Positions 16,588-25,851 are shown, numbered from the stretch's first letter. The stretch is 64,000 bases of DNA from Streptomyces flavotricini (GCF_020639365.1 NZ_JAINUL010000001.1:5561481-5625480); one strand, 5' to 3'. Notes: generated by a model not told the origin, from the letters alone. A program made the numbers and translations.

Positions 16588-16619
16588 CCCGTTCGCTCTC
16601 GTTTCCGGAGGTGCCCGTC

Positions 16620-16940
16620 ATGGCCTGGGTTCTGCTTCTCGTCGCCGGTCTGCTCGAAGTCGGCTGGTCGATCGGTATGAAGTTCACGGAGGGCTTCACA
16701 CGGCTGTGGCCCAGCGTGTTCACCGGTGCCGGGATCGTCGCCAGCATGGTGCTGCTCTCGTACGCCGCCAAGACCCTGCCCATCGGTACCGCGTACGGCG
16801 TATGGGTGGGCATCGGCGCGGCCGGCGCCGCGGTGCTCGGGATGGCGGTGCTGGGTGAGCCCGTCACCGCCGCCCGGATCTTCTTCATCTGCCTGCTGCT
16901 GGTCGCCGTGGTGGGGCTGAAGGCGACCTCCGGTCACTGA
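16620..16940 (+). CDS. gdx: Guanidinium exporter of the SMR family (Gdx/SugE)
   Basis: 106-residue four-helix small multidrug resistance protein that exports guanidinium in exchange for protons, working as a dual-topology dimer. The essential glutamate is Glu13 in LLVAGLLEVGWSIGMKFTEG, and TLPIGTAYGVWVGIGA is the family helix 3. ATG 16620 follows a GGAGG site. The guanidine-III riboswitch upstream strongly supports guanidinium rather than quaternary ammonium as substrate. It converges on the PBP gene with a compact hairpin between them. Confidence 0.93.
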   Translation: MAWVLLLVAGLLEVGWSIGMKFTEGFTRLWPSVFTGAGIVASMVLLSYAAKTLPIGTAYGVWVGIGAAGAAVLGMAVLGEPVTAARIFFICLLLVAVVGLKATSGH

Positions 16941-16943
16941 CCC

Positions 16944-16964
16944 CCGCCCCCCTTCCGGGGGCGG
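16944..16964. terminator. Compact terminator between gdx and the PBP gene
   Basis: CCGCCCCC at 16944-16951 pairs with GGGGGCGG at 16957-16964 in the 24-bp gap between convergent genes. Confidence 0.65.
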
Positions 16965-19418
16965 CTACTCCAGGTACTCCGACGACGGGCGGCTGCGCAG
17001 GCCGCCCGTCACGCCGCCCGGGGCGCCCGCCGTCGAGCCCGTCGTGGCGCCGCCGGTCGTCCCCGCACTCGTTCCGGCGGAGGTGCCCGCGTCGCTCTGG
17101 CCCGCTGTGGTGTCGCCCTCCGGGGTCTGGCCCCCGGTGGTCTGCCCCTGGTTCTGGCCCTGGCTCTGACCCTGGCTGCGCCCGCCCTGGTCCTGGCCGC
17201 CGGTGGGCGGCGTCGGCCGGCCCGGGCGGTTCGGCCTGCTCGGCGGGGCCGGGGACTGCGGGGTGCTCTCGTCCTCCGACGGCTCCGGGCTGCTCGGGAC
17301 GAACGGCGGCGGGGACGGAGCCGCGCCCGGCTGGAGATCGAGGTCGAAGTCCAGGGGGTCGCTGTTCTCCAGGGCCGACTTCGTGTACTGCGCCCAGATC
17401 CGCGCCGGGTACCCGCCGCCCCCGATGCGGGCCTCGCCGAGCGCCCCGTACAGGGATTCCAGGGCGCCCGTATCCGGGTCCTGACCCATCATCGAGACGA
17501 CCGTGACCAGGTCCGGGGTGTACGCCGCGAACCAGGCGGAGCGGTCCAGTTCGCCGGTGCCGGTCTTGCCGGCGGCCGGGTGCCCGGCGGCGAGGGCCGC
17601 CGTACCGGTGCCGTTGTCGACGACGCTGACCAGCATGGACGTGGTGGTGTCGGCGGCTTCGCGGCTGATGGCCTGCTTCGGGGTGCGGTCGGGCAGGTGG
17701 ACGTCGTCGTCGCCCTTCTCGATCTTCTCGACGAGGGTGTAGGGGGTGTGGCGGCCGTGGTCGGCGAGGGTCGCGTAGGCCTGGGTCATGTCCAGGACGC
17801 TGGCCTGCATGGTGCCCAGCGCCATGGCCGGACCGGCGTCGAAGTTCGGGGTGTCCTCGGGGATGCCGAGGTCGATCGCGGTCTGCTTGACCTTGGCGGT
17901 GCCGACGTCGACGACCATCTGCGCGAAGACGGCGTTGACGGAGAGGTCGGTGGCGGTGTTGACGGTGATGTTCCCGTACGAGATCTGCCCTTCGTTCTCA
18001 GGGGCGTACGGGGTCCGGGTGCCGACCACGCGGCGCTTGTTGTCGCCGTTGTAGAGGGTGTTGGGGGTGATCAGGCGGCCGTCCTGGGTGCGGGAGTCGT
18101 TCTCGACGGCGGACGCGAACACGAACGGCTTGAAGGTGGACGCCACCTGGTAGTCGTGCCGGGTCGCGTTGTTGACGTACTGCTTGGTGTAGTCGATGCC
18201 CCCGTACATGGCGACGACCTTGCCGGTGGCCGGGTCGATGGAGACCCCGCCGGCCCGTACCACCCGGTCGGCCTTGCGCTTCTCCGGGTCGAGCTCGCCG
18301 GCCATCTTCTCGTCGACGGCCTCGACGAAGGCGTTCTCCCGGCGCTTGTCGATGGTGGTGGTGATGCGGTAGCCGCCCTCGGCGAGGGTCTTCTCGTCGA
18401 GGATCTTGTGATCGACGATGTAGTCCTTCACGGCCTCGACGAGATAGCCGCGCTGGCCCGAGAGCCCGGCGGCCGGGCGGACCTTGCCGGGTTCGGGGAA
18501 GCGGATGGCGGCCCGCTCGGCCGCGGGCAGCCACTGCTTCTTGACCATGCCGTCGAGTACGTAGTTCCAGCGGGCGAGCGCGCGCTCGCGGCTCTGGGGG
18601 TGGGCGACGACGTCGAAGGCGCTGGGGGAGTTGAGGAGGGTGGCGAGGTACGCGCCCTCGGCCGTGGTGAGTTTGTCGACGTCCTTGCCGTAGTAGGCCT
18701 GGGCGGCGGCCTGGATGCCGTACGCGTTGCGGCCGAAGTAGCTGGTGTTGAGGTAGCCCTCCAGGATGTAGTCCTTCGACTTCTCGCGACCGAGCTTGAT
18801 CGCGATGAAGAACTCCTTGACCTTGCGCTTGATGGTCTGTTCCTGGCCCAGGTAGTAGTTCTTGACGTACTGCTGGGTGATGGTGGAGCCGGACTGGGTG
18901 CCCTTGCCGGTCGCCGTGTTCCAGGCGGCGCGGACCATGGCCTTGGGGTCGACGGCCCGCTCGGAGTGGAAGTCCCGGTCCTCCGCGGCCAGTACGGCCT
19001 CCTGGACGGTGCGGGGGATCTGCGAGAGCGGGACGTTGACGCGGTTCACCTCGCCGTCACGGGCGAGCTGGGAGCCGTCGGCGTACAGGTAGAGATTGGA
19101 CTGGGCGGTCGCGGCGGCGTTGGCGGGCGGGATGTGGACCAGCAGGTAGCCGGCGACGAACGCGCCGACGATCAGCAGGCCGAGCAGCACGACGGTGGCG
19201 AGGACCACGCGCCAGGTGGGGACGAGGCGGCGCCAGCCGGTCCGCTTCCGTCTCCGCGCGGCCCTCTTGGCGGCTCGGCGGGCCTGCCGGTCACCGGCCG
19301 GCTTCTGGGCGTTCTGTGACGGCTGCGGCTGCGGCTGCGCCTGCCCTGCCGGCTGCTGCCCTGCGGGGGTGTCCGGGTCACGAGGGGTCCAGCCCGGTGG
19401 TGGTGACTGGTCGCTCAT
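16965..19418 (-). CDS. Bifunctional penicillin-binding protein (class A, transglycosylase-transpeptidase)
   Basis: 817 residues. A cytoplasmic Pro/Gln-rich and then Arg/Lys-rich N-tail (to about residue 70) is followed by one membrane segment (about 71-95). The GT51 glycosyltransferase carries its catalytic Glu146 in AAEDRDFHSE. The transpeptidase motifs are STFK (Ser427), SVN (493-495) and KTG (618-620), so both activities look intact. The C-terminal 130 residues are low complexity, rich in Pro, Gly, Gln, Ser and Thr, and probably extend into the wall. ATG 19418 is preceded by GGAG and avoids an upstream extension. It polymerises and cross-links peptidoglycan outside the membrane. Confidence 0.93.
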   Translation of the reverse strand: MSDQSPPPGWTPRDPDTPAGQQPAGQAQPQPQPSQNAQKPAGDRQARRAAKRAARRRKRTGWRRLVPTWRVVLATVVLLGLLIVGAFVAGYLLVHIPPANAAATAQSNLYLYADGSQLARDGEVNRVNVPLSQIPRTVQEAVLAAEDRDFHSERAVDPKAMVRAAWNTATGKGTQSGSTITQQYVKNYYLGQEQTIKRKVKEFFIAIKLGREKSKDYILEGYLNTSYFGRNAYGIQAAAQAYYGKDVDKLTTAEGAYLATLLNSPSAFDVVAHPQSRERALARWNYVLDGMVKKQWLPAAERAAIRFPEPGKVRPAAGLSGQRGYLVEAVKDYIVDHKILDEKTLAEGGYRITTTIDKRRENAFVEAVDEKMAGELDPEKRKADRVVRAGGVSIDPATGKVVAMYGGIDYTKQYVNNATRHDYQVASTFKPFVFASAVENDSRTQDGRLITPNTLYNGDNKRRVVGTRTPYAPENEGQISYGNITVNTATDLSVNAVFAQMVVDVGTAKVKQTAIDLGIPEDTPNFDAGPAMALGTMQASVLDMTQAYATLADHGRHTPYTLVEKIEKGDDDVHLPDRTPKQAISREAADTTTSMLVSVVDNGTGTAALAAGHPAAGKTGTGELDRSAWFAAYTPDLVTVVSMMGQDPDTGALESLYGALGEARIGGGGYPARIWAQYTKSALENSDPLDFDLDLQPGAAPSPPPFVPSSPEPSEDESTPQSPAPPSRPNRPGRPTPPTGGQDQGGRSQGQSQGQNQGQTTGGQTPEGDTTAGQSDAGTSAGTSAGTTGGATTGSTAGAPGGVTGGLRSRPSSEYLE

Positions 19419-19592
19419 CGCCAGGACTCCTCGACGCCGTACGAAATATCCACGTCTGTACCCCATGCTGTCTACCCGATGGCCGCTCATTCCGCGTCGG
19501 ACGGGCGTAAATCGGTCGCGTGGATCGCCCCTCCGCACTAAGCTCGCGCGCTTTGGCCGACGTAGGAACGACCGGGAAATCGGAGGGATACG

Positions 19593-20480
19593 GTGCGCCA
19601 GGGAACGGCTCGCGGGATACCGCACGGAACGGCTCGGGGAACGGTTCGCGGGACCGTGCGCGCCACCGTGCGCGGAGCGCGGCTCTATCCGGCCGTCGCG
19701 GCCGGCGGGTTCAGGCGCTACGCCACCTACGGGACGGCGACGGCGGCCGGGGTGTTCACCAACACCGTCTTCGGCTTCGTCCTCGCGTACACGTACGTCG
19801 CGTTGTGGGACGAGCGGCCCGGGCTGGGCGGCTACGACCAGGCGCAGGCGCTGACGTTCGTCTGGGTGAGCCAGTCGCTGCTGGCCGCGGGCGCGCTCAT
19901 CGGCGGCGGCTTCCAGGAGGAGATGCAGGAGCGCATCCGTACGGGTGACATCGCCGTCGACCTGTACCGGCCGGCCGACCTCCAGATGTGGTGGCTCGCC
20001 GCCGATCTGGGGAGGGCCGGCTTCCAGTTGCTCGGGCGCGGGGTGGTGCCGCTGCTCGCGGGGGCGCTGGCGTTCCAACTGGCCCTGCCCGCCGACCCGC
20101 TGCGCTGGCTGCTGTTCCTGGTGTCCGTCGTCCTCGCGCTGCTCGTCAGCTTCGGGGTGCGGTACCTGCTGGGGCTGGCCGCGTTCTGGCTGATGGACGG
20201 GGCGGGGATCAATCTGGTGGCCGTCGTCGTCACGGTCTTCTTCTCCGGGATGCTGCTGCCGCTGACGGTGTTCCCGGGCGGCTTCGGGGAGTTCGTCCGC
20301 GTCCTGCCGTGGTCGGCGATGATCCAGGTTCCGCTGGACGTGCTGATGGGCGTGCACTCCGGCGCCGGGGGCGCGGTGCGGGCGCTGGCCTTCCAGTCGG
20401 TGTGGGCGCTCGTACTGCTGGGCGCGGGGCGGCTGTTGCAGTCGGCCGCGACACGGAAGGTGGTCGTCCAGGGTGGCTGA
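19593..20480 (+). CDS. ABC-2 family (DUF990) transporter permease, first subunit
   Basis: 295-residue membrane protein with about six hydrophobic segments (for example VFTNTVFGFVLAYTYVALW, WLLFLVSVVLALLVSFGVRY and LVAVVVTVFFSGMLLPLTVF). ALWDERPGLGGYDQAQALTF and RTGDIAVDLYRPADLQMWW are typical of the DUF990 ABC-2 permeases. The last 8 bases overlap the next permease gene, and an ATPase follows, so the three form an exporter operon. Substrate unknown. GTG 19593 follows a GGAGGG site; the Arg/Thr-rich N-tail looks cytoplasmic. Confidence 0.85.
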   Translation: MRQGTARGIPHGTARGTVRGTVRATVRGARLYPAVAAGGFRRYATYGTATAAGVFTNTVFGFVLAYTYVALWDERPGLGGYDQAQALTFVWVSQSLLAAGALIGGGFQEEMQERIRTGDIAVDLYRPADLQMWWLAADLGRAGFQLLGRGVVPLLAGALAFQLALPADPLRWLLFLVSVVLALLVSFGVRYLLGLAAFWLMDGAGINLVAVVVTVFFSGMLLPLTVFPGGFGEFVRVLPWSAMIQVPLDVLMGVHSGAGGAVRALAFQSVWALVLLGAGRLLQSAATRKVVVQGG

Positions 20481-21393
20481 GGCGGAAGCGGTCGAGAGTG
20501 CGGTGGCGCCGGCGCGGTCCGGTGGACCGAAGGGCGCGCCCGTACTGCCCGTACTGCCGGTACCACCCCTGGTGCCGGTGCGGATCCGGGCCGTGGAGGG
20601 GCTGCGCGGCTACGGGTTGATCGTGGCGATGTGGGTCCGGTCGACGATGGCGTACCGGACGTCGTTCTTCCTCTCCACCTTCGGGAACGCGGCGATCACG
20701 CTGCTCGACTTCGTCGCGATCTGGATCATGTTCTCGCACGTGGACGTGCTGGGCGGCTTCACGCTGCCCGAGATCGCCCTCCTGTACGGGTCCTCCTCGG
20801 CCTCCCTGGGACTGGCGGACCTGCTCCTCGGCAATACGGACCGGATCGGCGTCCGGATCCGCGACGGCTCGCTCGACACCATGCTGGTGCGCCCGGTCCC
20901 GGTGCTCGCGCAGGTCGCGGCCGACCGCTTCGCGCTGCGCCGGGTGGGGCGGATCGGGCAGGGGCTGGCGGTGCTGGTCTGGGCGGTCTCGCAGCTGGAC
21001 GTGGAGTGGACGGCCGGGAAGGTGCTGCTGGTGCCCGTCATGGTGCTGGCCGGGGCGGCGATCTTCGGGGCGGTGATGGTGGCCGGGGCGGCGTTCCAGT
21101 TCGTCGCCGGCGACGCGGCGGAGGTGCAGAACTCCTTCACGTACGGCGGGAACACGATGCTCCAGTACCCGCCGACGGTGTTCGCGAAGGACCTGTTGCG
21201 CGGGGTCACGTTCATCGTGCCGCTGGCCTTCGTGAACTGGCTGCCGGCGCTGTACGTGCTGGGGCGGCCGTATCCGCTGGGGCTGCCGGGGTGGGTGGCG
21301 TTCGTGAGCCCGCTGGTGGCGGTGGCTGTATTCGTGCCCGCTTCGCTGGCTTGGCGCGCGGGACTTCGTTCGTACCGGAGTACGGGGAGCTGA
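20473..21393 (+). CDS. ABC-2 family (DUF990) transporter permease, second subunit
   Basis: 306 residues, paralogous in type to the preceding permease, with about six membrane segments (TSFFLSTFGNAAITLLDFVA, VLLVPVMVLAGAAIFGAVMV and others). The cytoplasmic loop GNTDRIGVRIRDGSLDTMLV and the motif RPVPVLAQVAADRFALRRVG are characteristic. It overlaps the upstream gene by 8 bp and the ATPase gene starts two bases after its stop, so all three are translationally linked. It would form a heterodimeric channel with the first permease. Confidence 0.85.
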   Translation: MAEAEAVESAVAPARSGGPKGAPVLPVLPVPPLVPVRIRAVEGLRGYGLIVAMWVRSTMAYRTSFFLSTFGNAAITLLDFVAIWIMFSHVDVLGGFTLPEIALLYGSSSASLGLADLLLGNTDRIGVRIRDGSLDTMLVRPVPVLAQVAADRFALRRVGRIGQGLAVLVWAVSQLDVEWTAGKVLLVPVMVLAGAAIFGAVMVAGAAFQFVAGDAAEVQNSFTYGGNTMLQYPPTVFAKDLLRGVTFIVPLAFVNWLPALYVLGRPYPLGLPGWVAFVSPLVAVAVFVPASLAWRAGLRSYRSTGS

Positions 21394-21395
21394 GG

Positions 21396-22394
21396 GTGAG
21401 CGGTGTGGGAGGGGTGAGCGGCGTGGGCGGGGATGCGCTGATCGAGCTGGAGGGGGTCGAGAAGGTCTTCGACGTACGGCGCCGGACGGGTCTGATGCGC
21501 CGGGAGAAACGGCAGGTCAGGGCCGTGGACGGGATCAGCTTCGAGGTGGCGCGGGGGGAGGTGGTCGGCTACATCGGGCCCAACGGCGCCGGGAAGTCGA
21601 CGACGATCAAGATGCTGACCGGCATCCTCACCCCGAGCGGCGGCCGGCTGCGCGTCGCCGGCATCGACCCGGCGCGGGAGCGCATGCGGCTGGCGCACCG
21701 GATCGGGGTGGTGTTCGGGCAGCGGACCACGCTGTGGTGGGACCTGCCGCTGAAGGACTCGTACGGGCTGATGCGGCGGATGTACCGGATCCCGCGGGCG
21801 CGCTTCGAGGAGAACCTGGAGCGGTGCGTGGACCGCCTCGACCTGGCCGAGCTGCTGGACGTACCGGTACGGCAGCTGTCGCTGGGGCAGCGGATGCGCG
21901 GGGACATCGCGGCGGCGCTGCTGCACGACCCGGACGTGCTGTACCTGGACGAGCCGACGATCGGGCTCGACGTGGTGAGCAAGGCGAAGGTACGGGCCTT
22001 CCTGCGGCAGCTGAACGCGGAGCTCGGCACGACCGTGCTGCTGACGACGCACGACCTCCAGGACATCGAGCAGCTGTGCGAGCGGGTGATGGTGATCGAC
22101 CAAGGGCGCCTGATGTACGACGGGGCACTGGCCGGCCTGCACTCGATGGGGGAGGGCGGCGGCGAGCGCACGCTGGTGGTCGACCTGGAGCGGGAGCTTC
22201 CGGAGATCAGCGTGGAGGGGGCGCGGGTGGTGAAGGTGGACGGGCCGCGGCAGTGGCTGGCGTTCCCGGCGGGGGCCTCGGCGGCGCCGCTGGTGGCGGA
22301 GGTGGCGGCTCGGTATCCGCTGCTGGACCTGTCGGTGCGGGAGCCGGACATCGAGGACGTCATCGCGAGGATGTACGAGCGGGGCCAGGGGTAA
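21396..22394 (+). CDS. ABC transporter ATP-binding protein of the DUF990 exporter
   Basis: 332-residue ATPase. Walker A is GYIGPNGAGKSTTIKML, the signature is LSLGQRMRGDIAAALLHDPD, Walker B is VLYLDEPTIGLD and the switch histidine is LLTTHDLQD. The signature reads LSLGQ instead of LSGGQ, which is common in this subgroup. A C-terminal domain of about 80 residues after the nucleotide-binding domain ends EDVIARMYERG. GTG 21396 is preferred, with GGAGCTGAGG upstream and a start two bases after the second permease. It powers export by the two preceding permeases. Confidence 0.88.
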   Translation: MSGVGGVSGVGGDALIELEGVEKVFDVRRRTGLMRREKRQVRAVDGISFEVARGEVVGYIGPNGAGKSTTIKMLTGILTPSGGRLRVAGIDPARERMRLAHRIGVVFGQRTTLWWDLPLKDSYGLMRRMYRIPRARFEENLERCVDRLDLAELLDVPVRQLSLGQRMRGDIAAALLHDPDVLYLDEPTIGLDVVSKAKVRAFLRQLNAELGTTVLLTTHDLQDIEQLCERVMVIDQGRLMYDGALAGLHSMGEGGGERTLVVDLERELPEISVEGARVVKVDGPRQWLAFPAGASAAPLVAEVAARYPLLDLSVREPDIEDVIARMYERGQG

Positions 22395-22468
22395 ATCAGG
22401 GATGTGCGGGGGCTGGTACCAGGGTTGGGCCATACAACTCTTCCGCACGACTACATAGGCTGGTCCCC

Positions 22469-23176
22469 ATGACTGACGAGCGGCCGGAGAAGCCGTTGCC
22501 GGAGCTGAGGGCGTCGGATGCCGACCGCGAGCGGGTGGTGGAGCGTCTGCGGGACGCCGTCGCCGAGGGCCGGATCGACATGGAGGAGTTCGAGGAGCGG
22601 CTGGAGGCCGCGTACAAGTCGAAGACGTACGCGGAACTGGAACCGATCACCAGCGATCTGCCGGCGCCGGGCGGGCACCCGATGCCGCTCGCGGCCGCGC
22701 CGCCGGCCCCGGCCCAGGCGGCGGACGGCTCGTGGGCCTCGCGGATCGGGGGCGGCGGCATACCGGCGTCGGCCTCGGCGGCGGTCGCGGTGATGTCCTC
22801 GTTCCAGCGCAAGGGCACCTGGACGGTGCCGCCGCGGCTGGACGCGGTGGCGTTCTGGGGCAGCGGCGACCTCGACCTGCGCGAGGCGAACTTCGCGGAG
22901 CGCGAGGTCGTGATCAACTGCATCGCGATCATGGGCGGCATCCAGATCACGGTCCCGCCGGGCGTGGAGGTCGACGTACGGGGCTTCGGCTTCATGGGCG
23001 CCTTCGACCAGCGCGACACCCCGGGCCCGGTGGGCCCGGGCGCCCCGAGGGTGGTCGTGACGGGCCTGGCCTTCTGGGGCGGGGTGGAGGTCAAGGTCAA
23101 GCCGCCGAAGTCCCCGAAGTCCCCGAAGCGCCCGAAGTCCCTGGGTGACGGCCCGAACCTCCGCAAGGAGCTGTAG
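22469..23176 (+). CDS. DUF1707 SHOCT-like protein with LiaF-like C-terminal domain
   Basis: 235 residues. The N-terminal 50 (LRASDADRERVVERLRDAVA then EGRIDMEEFEERLEAAYKSKT) are the DUF1707 SHOCT-like domain. A Pro/Ala linker follows. The C-terminal half is a beta-repeat region (LDAVAFWGSGDLDLREANF, VVINCIAIMGGIQITVPPGV, GLAFWGGVEVKV) like the cell wall-active antibiotic response domain of LiaF-type proteins. No membrane segment. It ends in a Lys/Pro-rich tail PPKSPKSPKRPKS. A TAGGCT box at 22456-22461 sits seven bases before ATG 22469, suggesting leaderless expression. A role in envelope stress sensing is inferred from the family. Confidence 0.85.
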   Translation: MTDERPEKPLPELRASDADRERVVERLRDAVAEGRIDMEEFEERLEAAYKSKTYAELEPITSDLPAPGGHPMPLAAAPPAPAQAADGSWASRIGGGGIPASASAAVAVMSSFQRKGTWTVPPRLDAVAFWGSGDLDLREANFAEREVVINCIAIMGGIQITVPPGVEVDVRGFGFMGAFDQRDTPGPVGPGAPRVVVTGLAFWGGVEVKVKPPKSPKSPKRPKSLGDGPNLRKEL

Positions 23177-23272
23177 GGCGGGCGGCGGATCGGCGCGCCG
23201 GGAACTCCTGAGGGGTCCCGGGAGTCGGATGCTATGCAGACAAAACCGGCGCCCGGGGGAAGGGAGGAACAC

Positions 23273-24580
23273 GTGGACCACCGCACCAAGGCCGCAGGTA
23301 CCCGCATCGGCACCGGCGGGTTCGTGTTCAACGAGGCCGACGAGGAGCGCCGCCGCGGCGTCCGCCGCATGAAGACCACCGCGACCGGCCTGCTGATCCT
23401 GGTCGCACTGGTCTACGTACTGACCACGTGGGCGGAGCACGCCGGCGCCGGCGCCTGGGCGGGCTACGTCCGGGCCGCCGCCGAGGCCGGCATGGTCGGC
23501 GCGCTCGCGGACTGGTTCGCCGTCACCGCGCTCTTCCGGCGTCCGCTCGGCCTGCCGATCCCGCACACCGCGATCATCCCGACCAAGAAGGATCAGCTCG
23601 GCGTCTCCCTCGGGGAGTTCGTCGGCGAGAACTTCCTCTCCCCGGACGTGGTCCGCGCCCGTCTGCACGCCCTCGGCATCGGCGCCCGCCTCGGATCCTG
23701 GCTGGCCGAGCCCGCGCACGCCGACCGGGTCACGGCCGAGCTGGCCACCGCGCTGCGCGGGGCCCTGACCGTACTGCGCGACTCCGATGTGCAGGCCGTG
23801 GTGGGGGAGGCCATCACGCGGCGGGCCGAGACCGCCGAGATCGCACCCGGGATCGGCAAGACCCTGGAAAAGGTCGTCGCGGACGGCGGGCACCGCCGCG
23901 TCGTCGACCTCGTCTGCGTCAAGGCCCACGACTGGCTGGTGACGCACGGGGAGTCGGTGATGGGCGCGGTCCAGGGCGGGGCGCCCGGCTGGACCCCGCG
24001 CTTCGTGGACCGCAAGGTCGGCGAGCGCGTGTACAAGGAGCTGCTCCGCTTCCTGACGGAGATGCGGGACATGCCGGAGCACCCGGCGCGCGGGGCGGTG
24101 GACCGGTTCCTGACGGACTTCGCGGCCGACCTCCAGTCGGACACGGACACCCGGGCCCGCGTGGAGCGCCTGAAGTCGGAGATCCTCCAGCGCGGGGAGG
24201 TGCAGGACGTGATCGCCTCCGCCTGGACCGCGATCCGGGCGATGATCATCTCGGCGGCGGAGGACGAGCACAGCGAGCTGCGGCTGCGGGTCCGGTCCTC
24301 ACTGCTGTCGCTGGGGGCGCGGCTGGCCACGGACGGCCGGCTCCAGGACAAGGTGGAGGGCTGGATCGAGGGTGCGGTGGTGTACGTGGTGACCACGTAC
24401 CGGACCGAGATCACCTCGCTGATCACTGACACCGTGGCCGGGTGGGACGCCGAGCACACGTCGCGGAAGATCGAGGCCCACATCGGCCGGGACCTGCAGT
24501 TCATCCGCATCAACGGCACGGTGGTCGGCGCCCTGGCCGGACTGATGATCTACACGGTGTCGCAGGCGCTGGGGGCGTAG
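23273..24580 (+). CDS. DUF445 family membrane protein
   Basis: 435 residues. DUF445 proteins have a membrane segment near the N-terminus (LLILVALVYVLTTWAEH here), a conserved GMVGALADWFAVTALFRRPLG stretch spanning the second segment, long helical domains, and a C-terminal membrane anchor (VVGALAGLMIYTVSQALG here). The motif LPIPHTAIIPTKKDQLG is also typical. GTG 23273 is chosen over ATG 23234 because GGGAGGA at 23262-23268 is well spaced for it. Function unknown in Streptomyces; related proteins are linked to membrane organisation. Confidence 0.85.
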   Translation: MDHRTKAAGTRIGTGGFVFNEADEERRRGVRRMKTTATGLLILVALVYVLTTWAEHAGAGAWAGYVRAAAEAGMVGALADWFAVTALFRRPLGLPIPHTAIIPTKKDQLGVSLGEFVGENFLSPDVVRARLHALGIGARLGSWLAEPAHADRVTAELATALRGALTVLRDSDVQAVVGEAITRRAETAEIAPGIGKTLEKVVADGGHRRVVDLVCVKAHDWLVTHGESVMGAVQGGAPGWTPRFVDRKVGERVYKELLRFLTEMRDMPEHPARGAVDRFLTDFAADLQSDTDTRARVERLKSEILQRGEVQDVIASAWTAIRAMIISAAEDEHSELRLRVRSSLLSLGARLATDGRLQDKVEGWIEGAVVYVVTTYRTEITSLITDTVAGWDAEHTSRKIEAHIGRDLQFIRINGTVVGALAGLMIYTVSQALGA

Positions 24581-24593
24581 GCCGCGCCCCGGC

Positions 24594-24893
24594 TCAGCCG
24601 CGGTCGGCGACGACCCAGGAGGCGGTCGCCACGACGGCCGCGGCCCCGAGGACGGCCGGCCAGGCCCCGACCTTCTTGGCCAGCGGGTGCGCGCCCGCGA
24701 AGCCGGCGACGTACAGCGCGCCGAGCCCGGCCGCCGCGGGGGTGCCGCCGCGCCGGTGCCATTCCCGTCCGGCGGCCAGTCCGGCGGCGCCGAGGACGAC
24801 CCCGCCCAGCGGGCGCTTCTTGGTCCACCGGGCGACGGCGTACCCGCCGACCAGTCCGGCGGCCGCCACTGCGGAACTCGGTACGCGCGCCAT
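24594..24893 (-). CDS. Small Ala/Gly-rich membrane protein
   Basis: 99 residues with about three weakly hydrophobic helices rich in Ala, Gly and Val (AVAAAGLVGGYAVARW, GVVLGAAGLAAGREW, AVLGAAAVVATASWVVA). ATG 24893 has GAGGAG before it on the minus strand. The interrupting Lys/Arg clusters (WTKKRPLGG, REWHRRGG) suggest short loops. It converges on the DUF445 gene. No family recognised. Confidence 0.6.
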   Translation of the reverse strand: MARVPSSAVAAAGLVGGYAVARWTKKRPLGGVVLGAAGLAAGREWHRRGGTPAAAGLGALYVAGFAGAHPLAKKVGAWPAVLGAAAVVATASWVVADRG

Positions 24894-24946
24894 GCCCAAC
24901 TCCTCAAATCGTCTGATCTCACTTGTATTACTGCGAGGCTACGAGG

Positions 24947-25231
24947 CTAACGCGGGGGCCTGACCACCCGGCGGGCGCCCAGCGCCCCGAGAACGAGCAC
25001 CGCTCCGCCGATCACACCGTCCGGTAGGGCGTCCTTGACGGCGCGCGGCAGCAGCGCCACCACGCCCAGGACGAGGAGGAAGGCGAGCACGCAGCGGCCG
25101 GCCGCCCGAATCAGTCTGTCCACGGGCTGCTCAACGCGCCCGCGAGGTCCCCGACACGGAAGACGGGGAGGGGATTTGTCGCACACTCGCCGGATCCGTG
25201 CGATACGTGCCTCGGGGAACCGATCCGGCAT
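24947..25231 (-). CDS. Small hypothetical membrane protein
   Basis: 94 residues from ATG 25231, which has GGGAGAG six bases upstream on the minus strand. The second half carries two hydrophobic helices (VLAFLLVLGVVALLP and VIGGAVLVLGALGA) separated by RAVKDALPDG, and ends RRVVRPPR. The first 37 residues are Arg/Pro-rich with two cysteines. A GTG at 25123 would give only the membrane part (58 residues) and is a real alternative. Function unknown. Confidence 0.5.
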   Translation of the reverse strand: MPDRFPEARIARIRRVCDKSPPRLPCRGPRGRVEQPVDRLIRAAGRCVLAFLLVLGVVALLPRAVKDALPDGVIGGAVLVLGALGARRVVRPPR

Positions 25232-25278
25232 AAATTGACTCTCCCATCCCGAACGGGAAAAAGAGGAGCTCGGACATC

Positions 25279-25851
25279 GTGATCTGCTACGGACAGGCCG
25301 TCCTCGACCTCGCGGACGAACTGGTCGACGCCTATGCCGACACCTTCTCCGCCCCGCCCTGGAACGAGGACGCAGAAACCATTCGTCAATTCGCGGTCCG
25401 GCTGCAGAGCGACAGTCGGCGCCGCGGTTTCCGTACGGCCCTCGCCCAGTCCGCGACCGGCATCGACGGCTTCGCCACCGGCTGGCTCACCCCGGCGACC
25501 TTCCCCAAGGACCGCGGGTACGCCCAGGTCGCCGCCCAGCTCGGCCCGGCGCGGGTGCGGGAACTCCTGACGGGCGCGCTGGAGATAGACGAGCTCGCCG
25601 TACGCCCGTACGCGCGCGGTCACGGCACCGGCCGCACCCTGCTCACGGAGATCACCGCCGACGCCCCGGACCGCCGGGCCTGGCTGCTGACCTCCCGCCT
25701 GGCCACCGACACGGTGGCCACGTACCGCCGCCTGGGCTGGCACGAGGTCACGGCCCGCCCGGGCACGCAGACGGGCGTGATCGTCTTCCTCTCCCCGGGA
25801 CACCCGGGCGCCGAGGGGGTGTCCGGCGGATCAGGGCCGGGCCCGCGCTGA
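25279..25851 (+). CDS. GNAT-family N-acetyltransferase
   Basis: 190-residue acetyl-CoA dependent acyltransferase fold. The acetyl-CoA binding motif is visible as LAVRPYARGHGTGRTLLTEI (motif A, R/Q-x-x-G-x-G/A), preceded by LEIDE and followed by AWLLTSRLATDTVATYRRLG, the usual last helix before the C-terminal strand. GTG 25279 has a GAGGAG site upstream. Cytoplasmic. Substrate unknown. Confidence 0.85.
   Translation: MICYGQAVLDLADELVDAYADTFSAPPWNEDAETIRQFAVRLQSDSRRRGFRTALAQSATGIDGFATGWLTPATFPKDRGYAQVAAQLGPARVRELLTGALEIDELAVRPYARGHGTGRTLLTEITADAPDRRAWLLTSRLATDTVATYRRLGWHEVTARPGTQTGVIVFLSPGHPGAEGVSGGSGPGPR

Noticed and set aside
19419..20357. Upstream extension of the PBP frame
   Set aside because: It overlaps the ABC-2 permease gene and lacks family similarity; ATG 19418 with GGAG gives the expected N-terminus.
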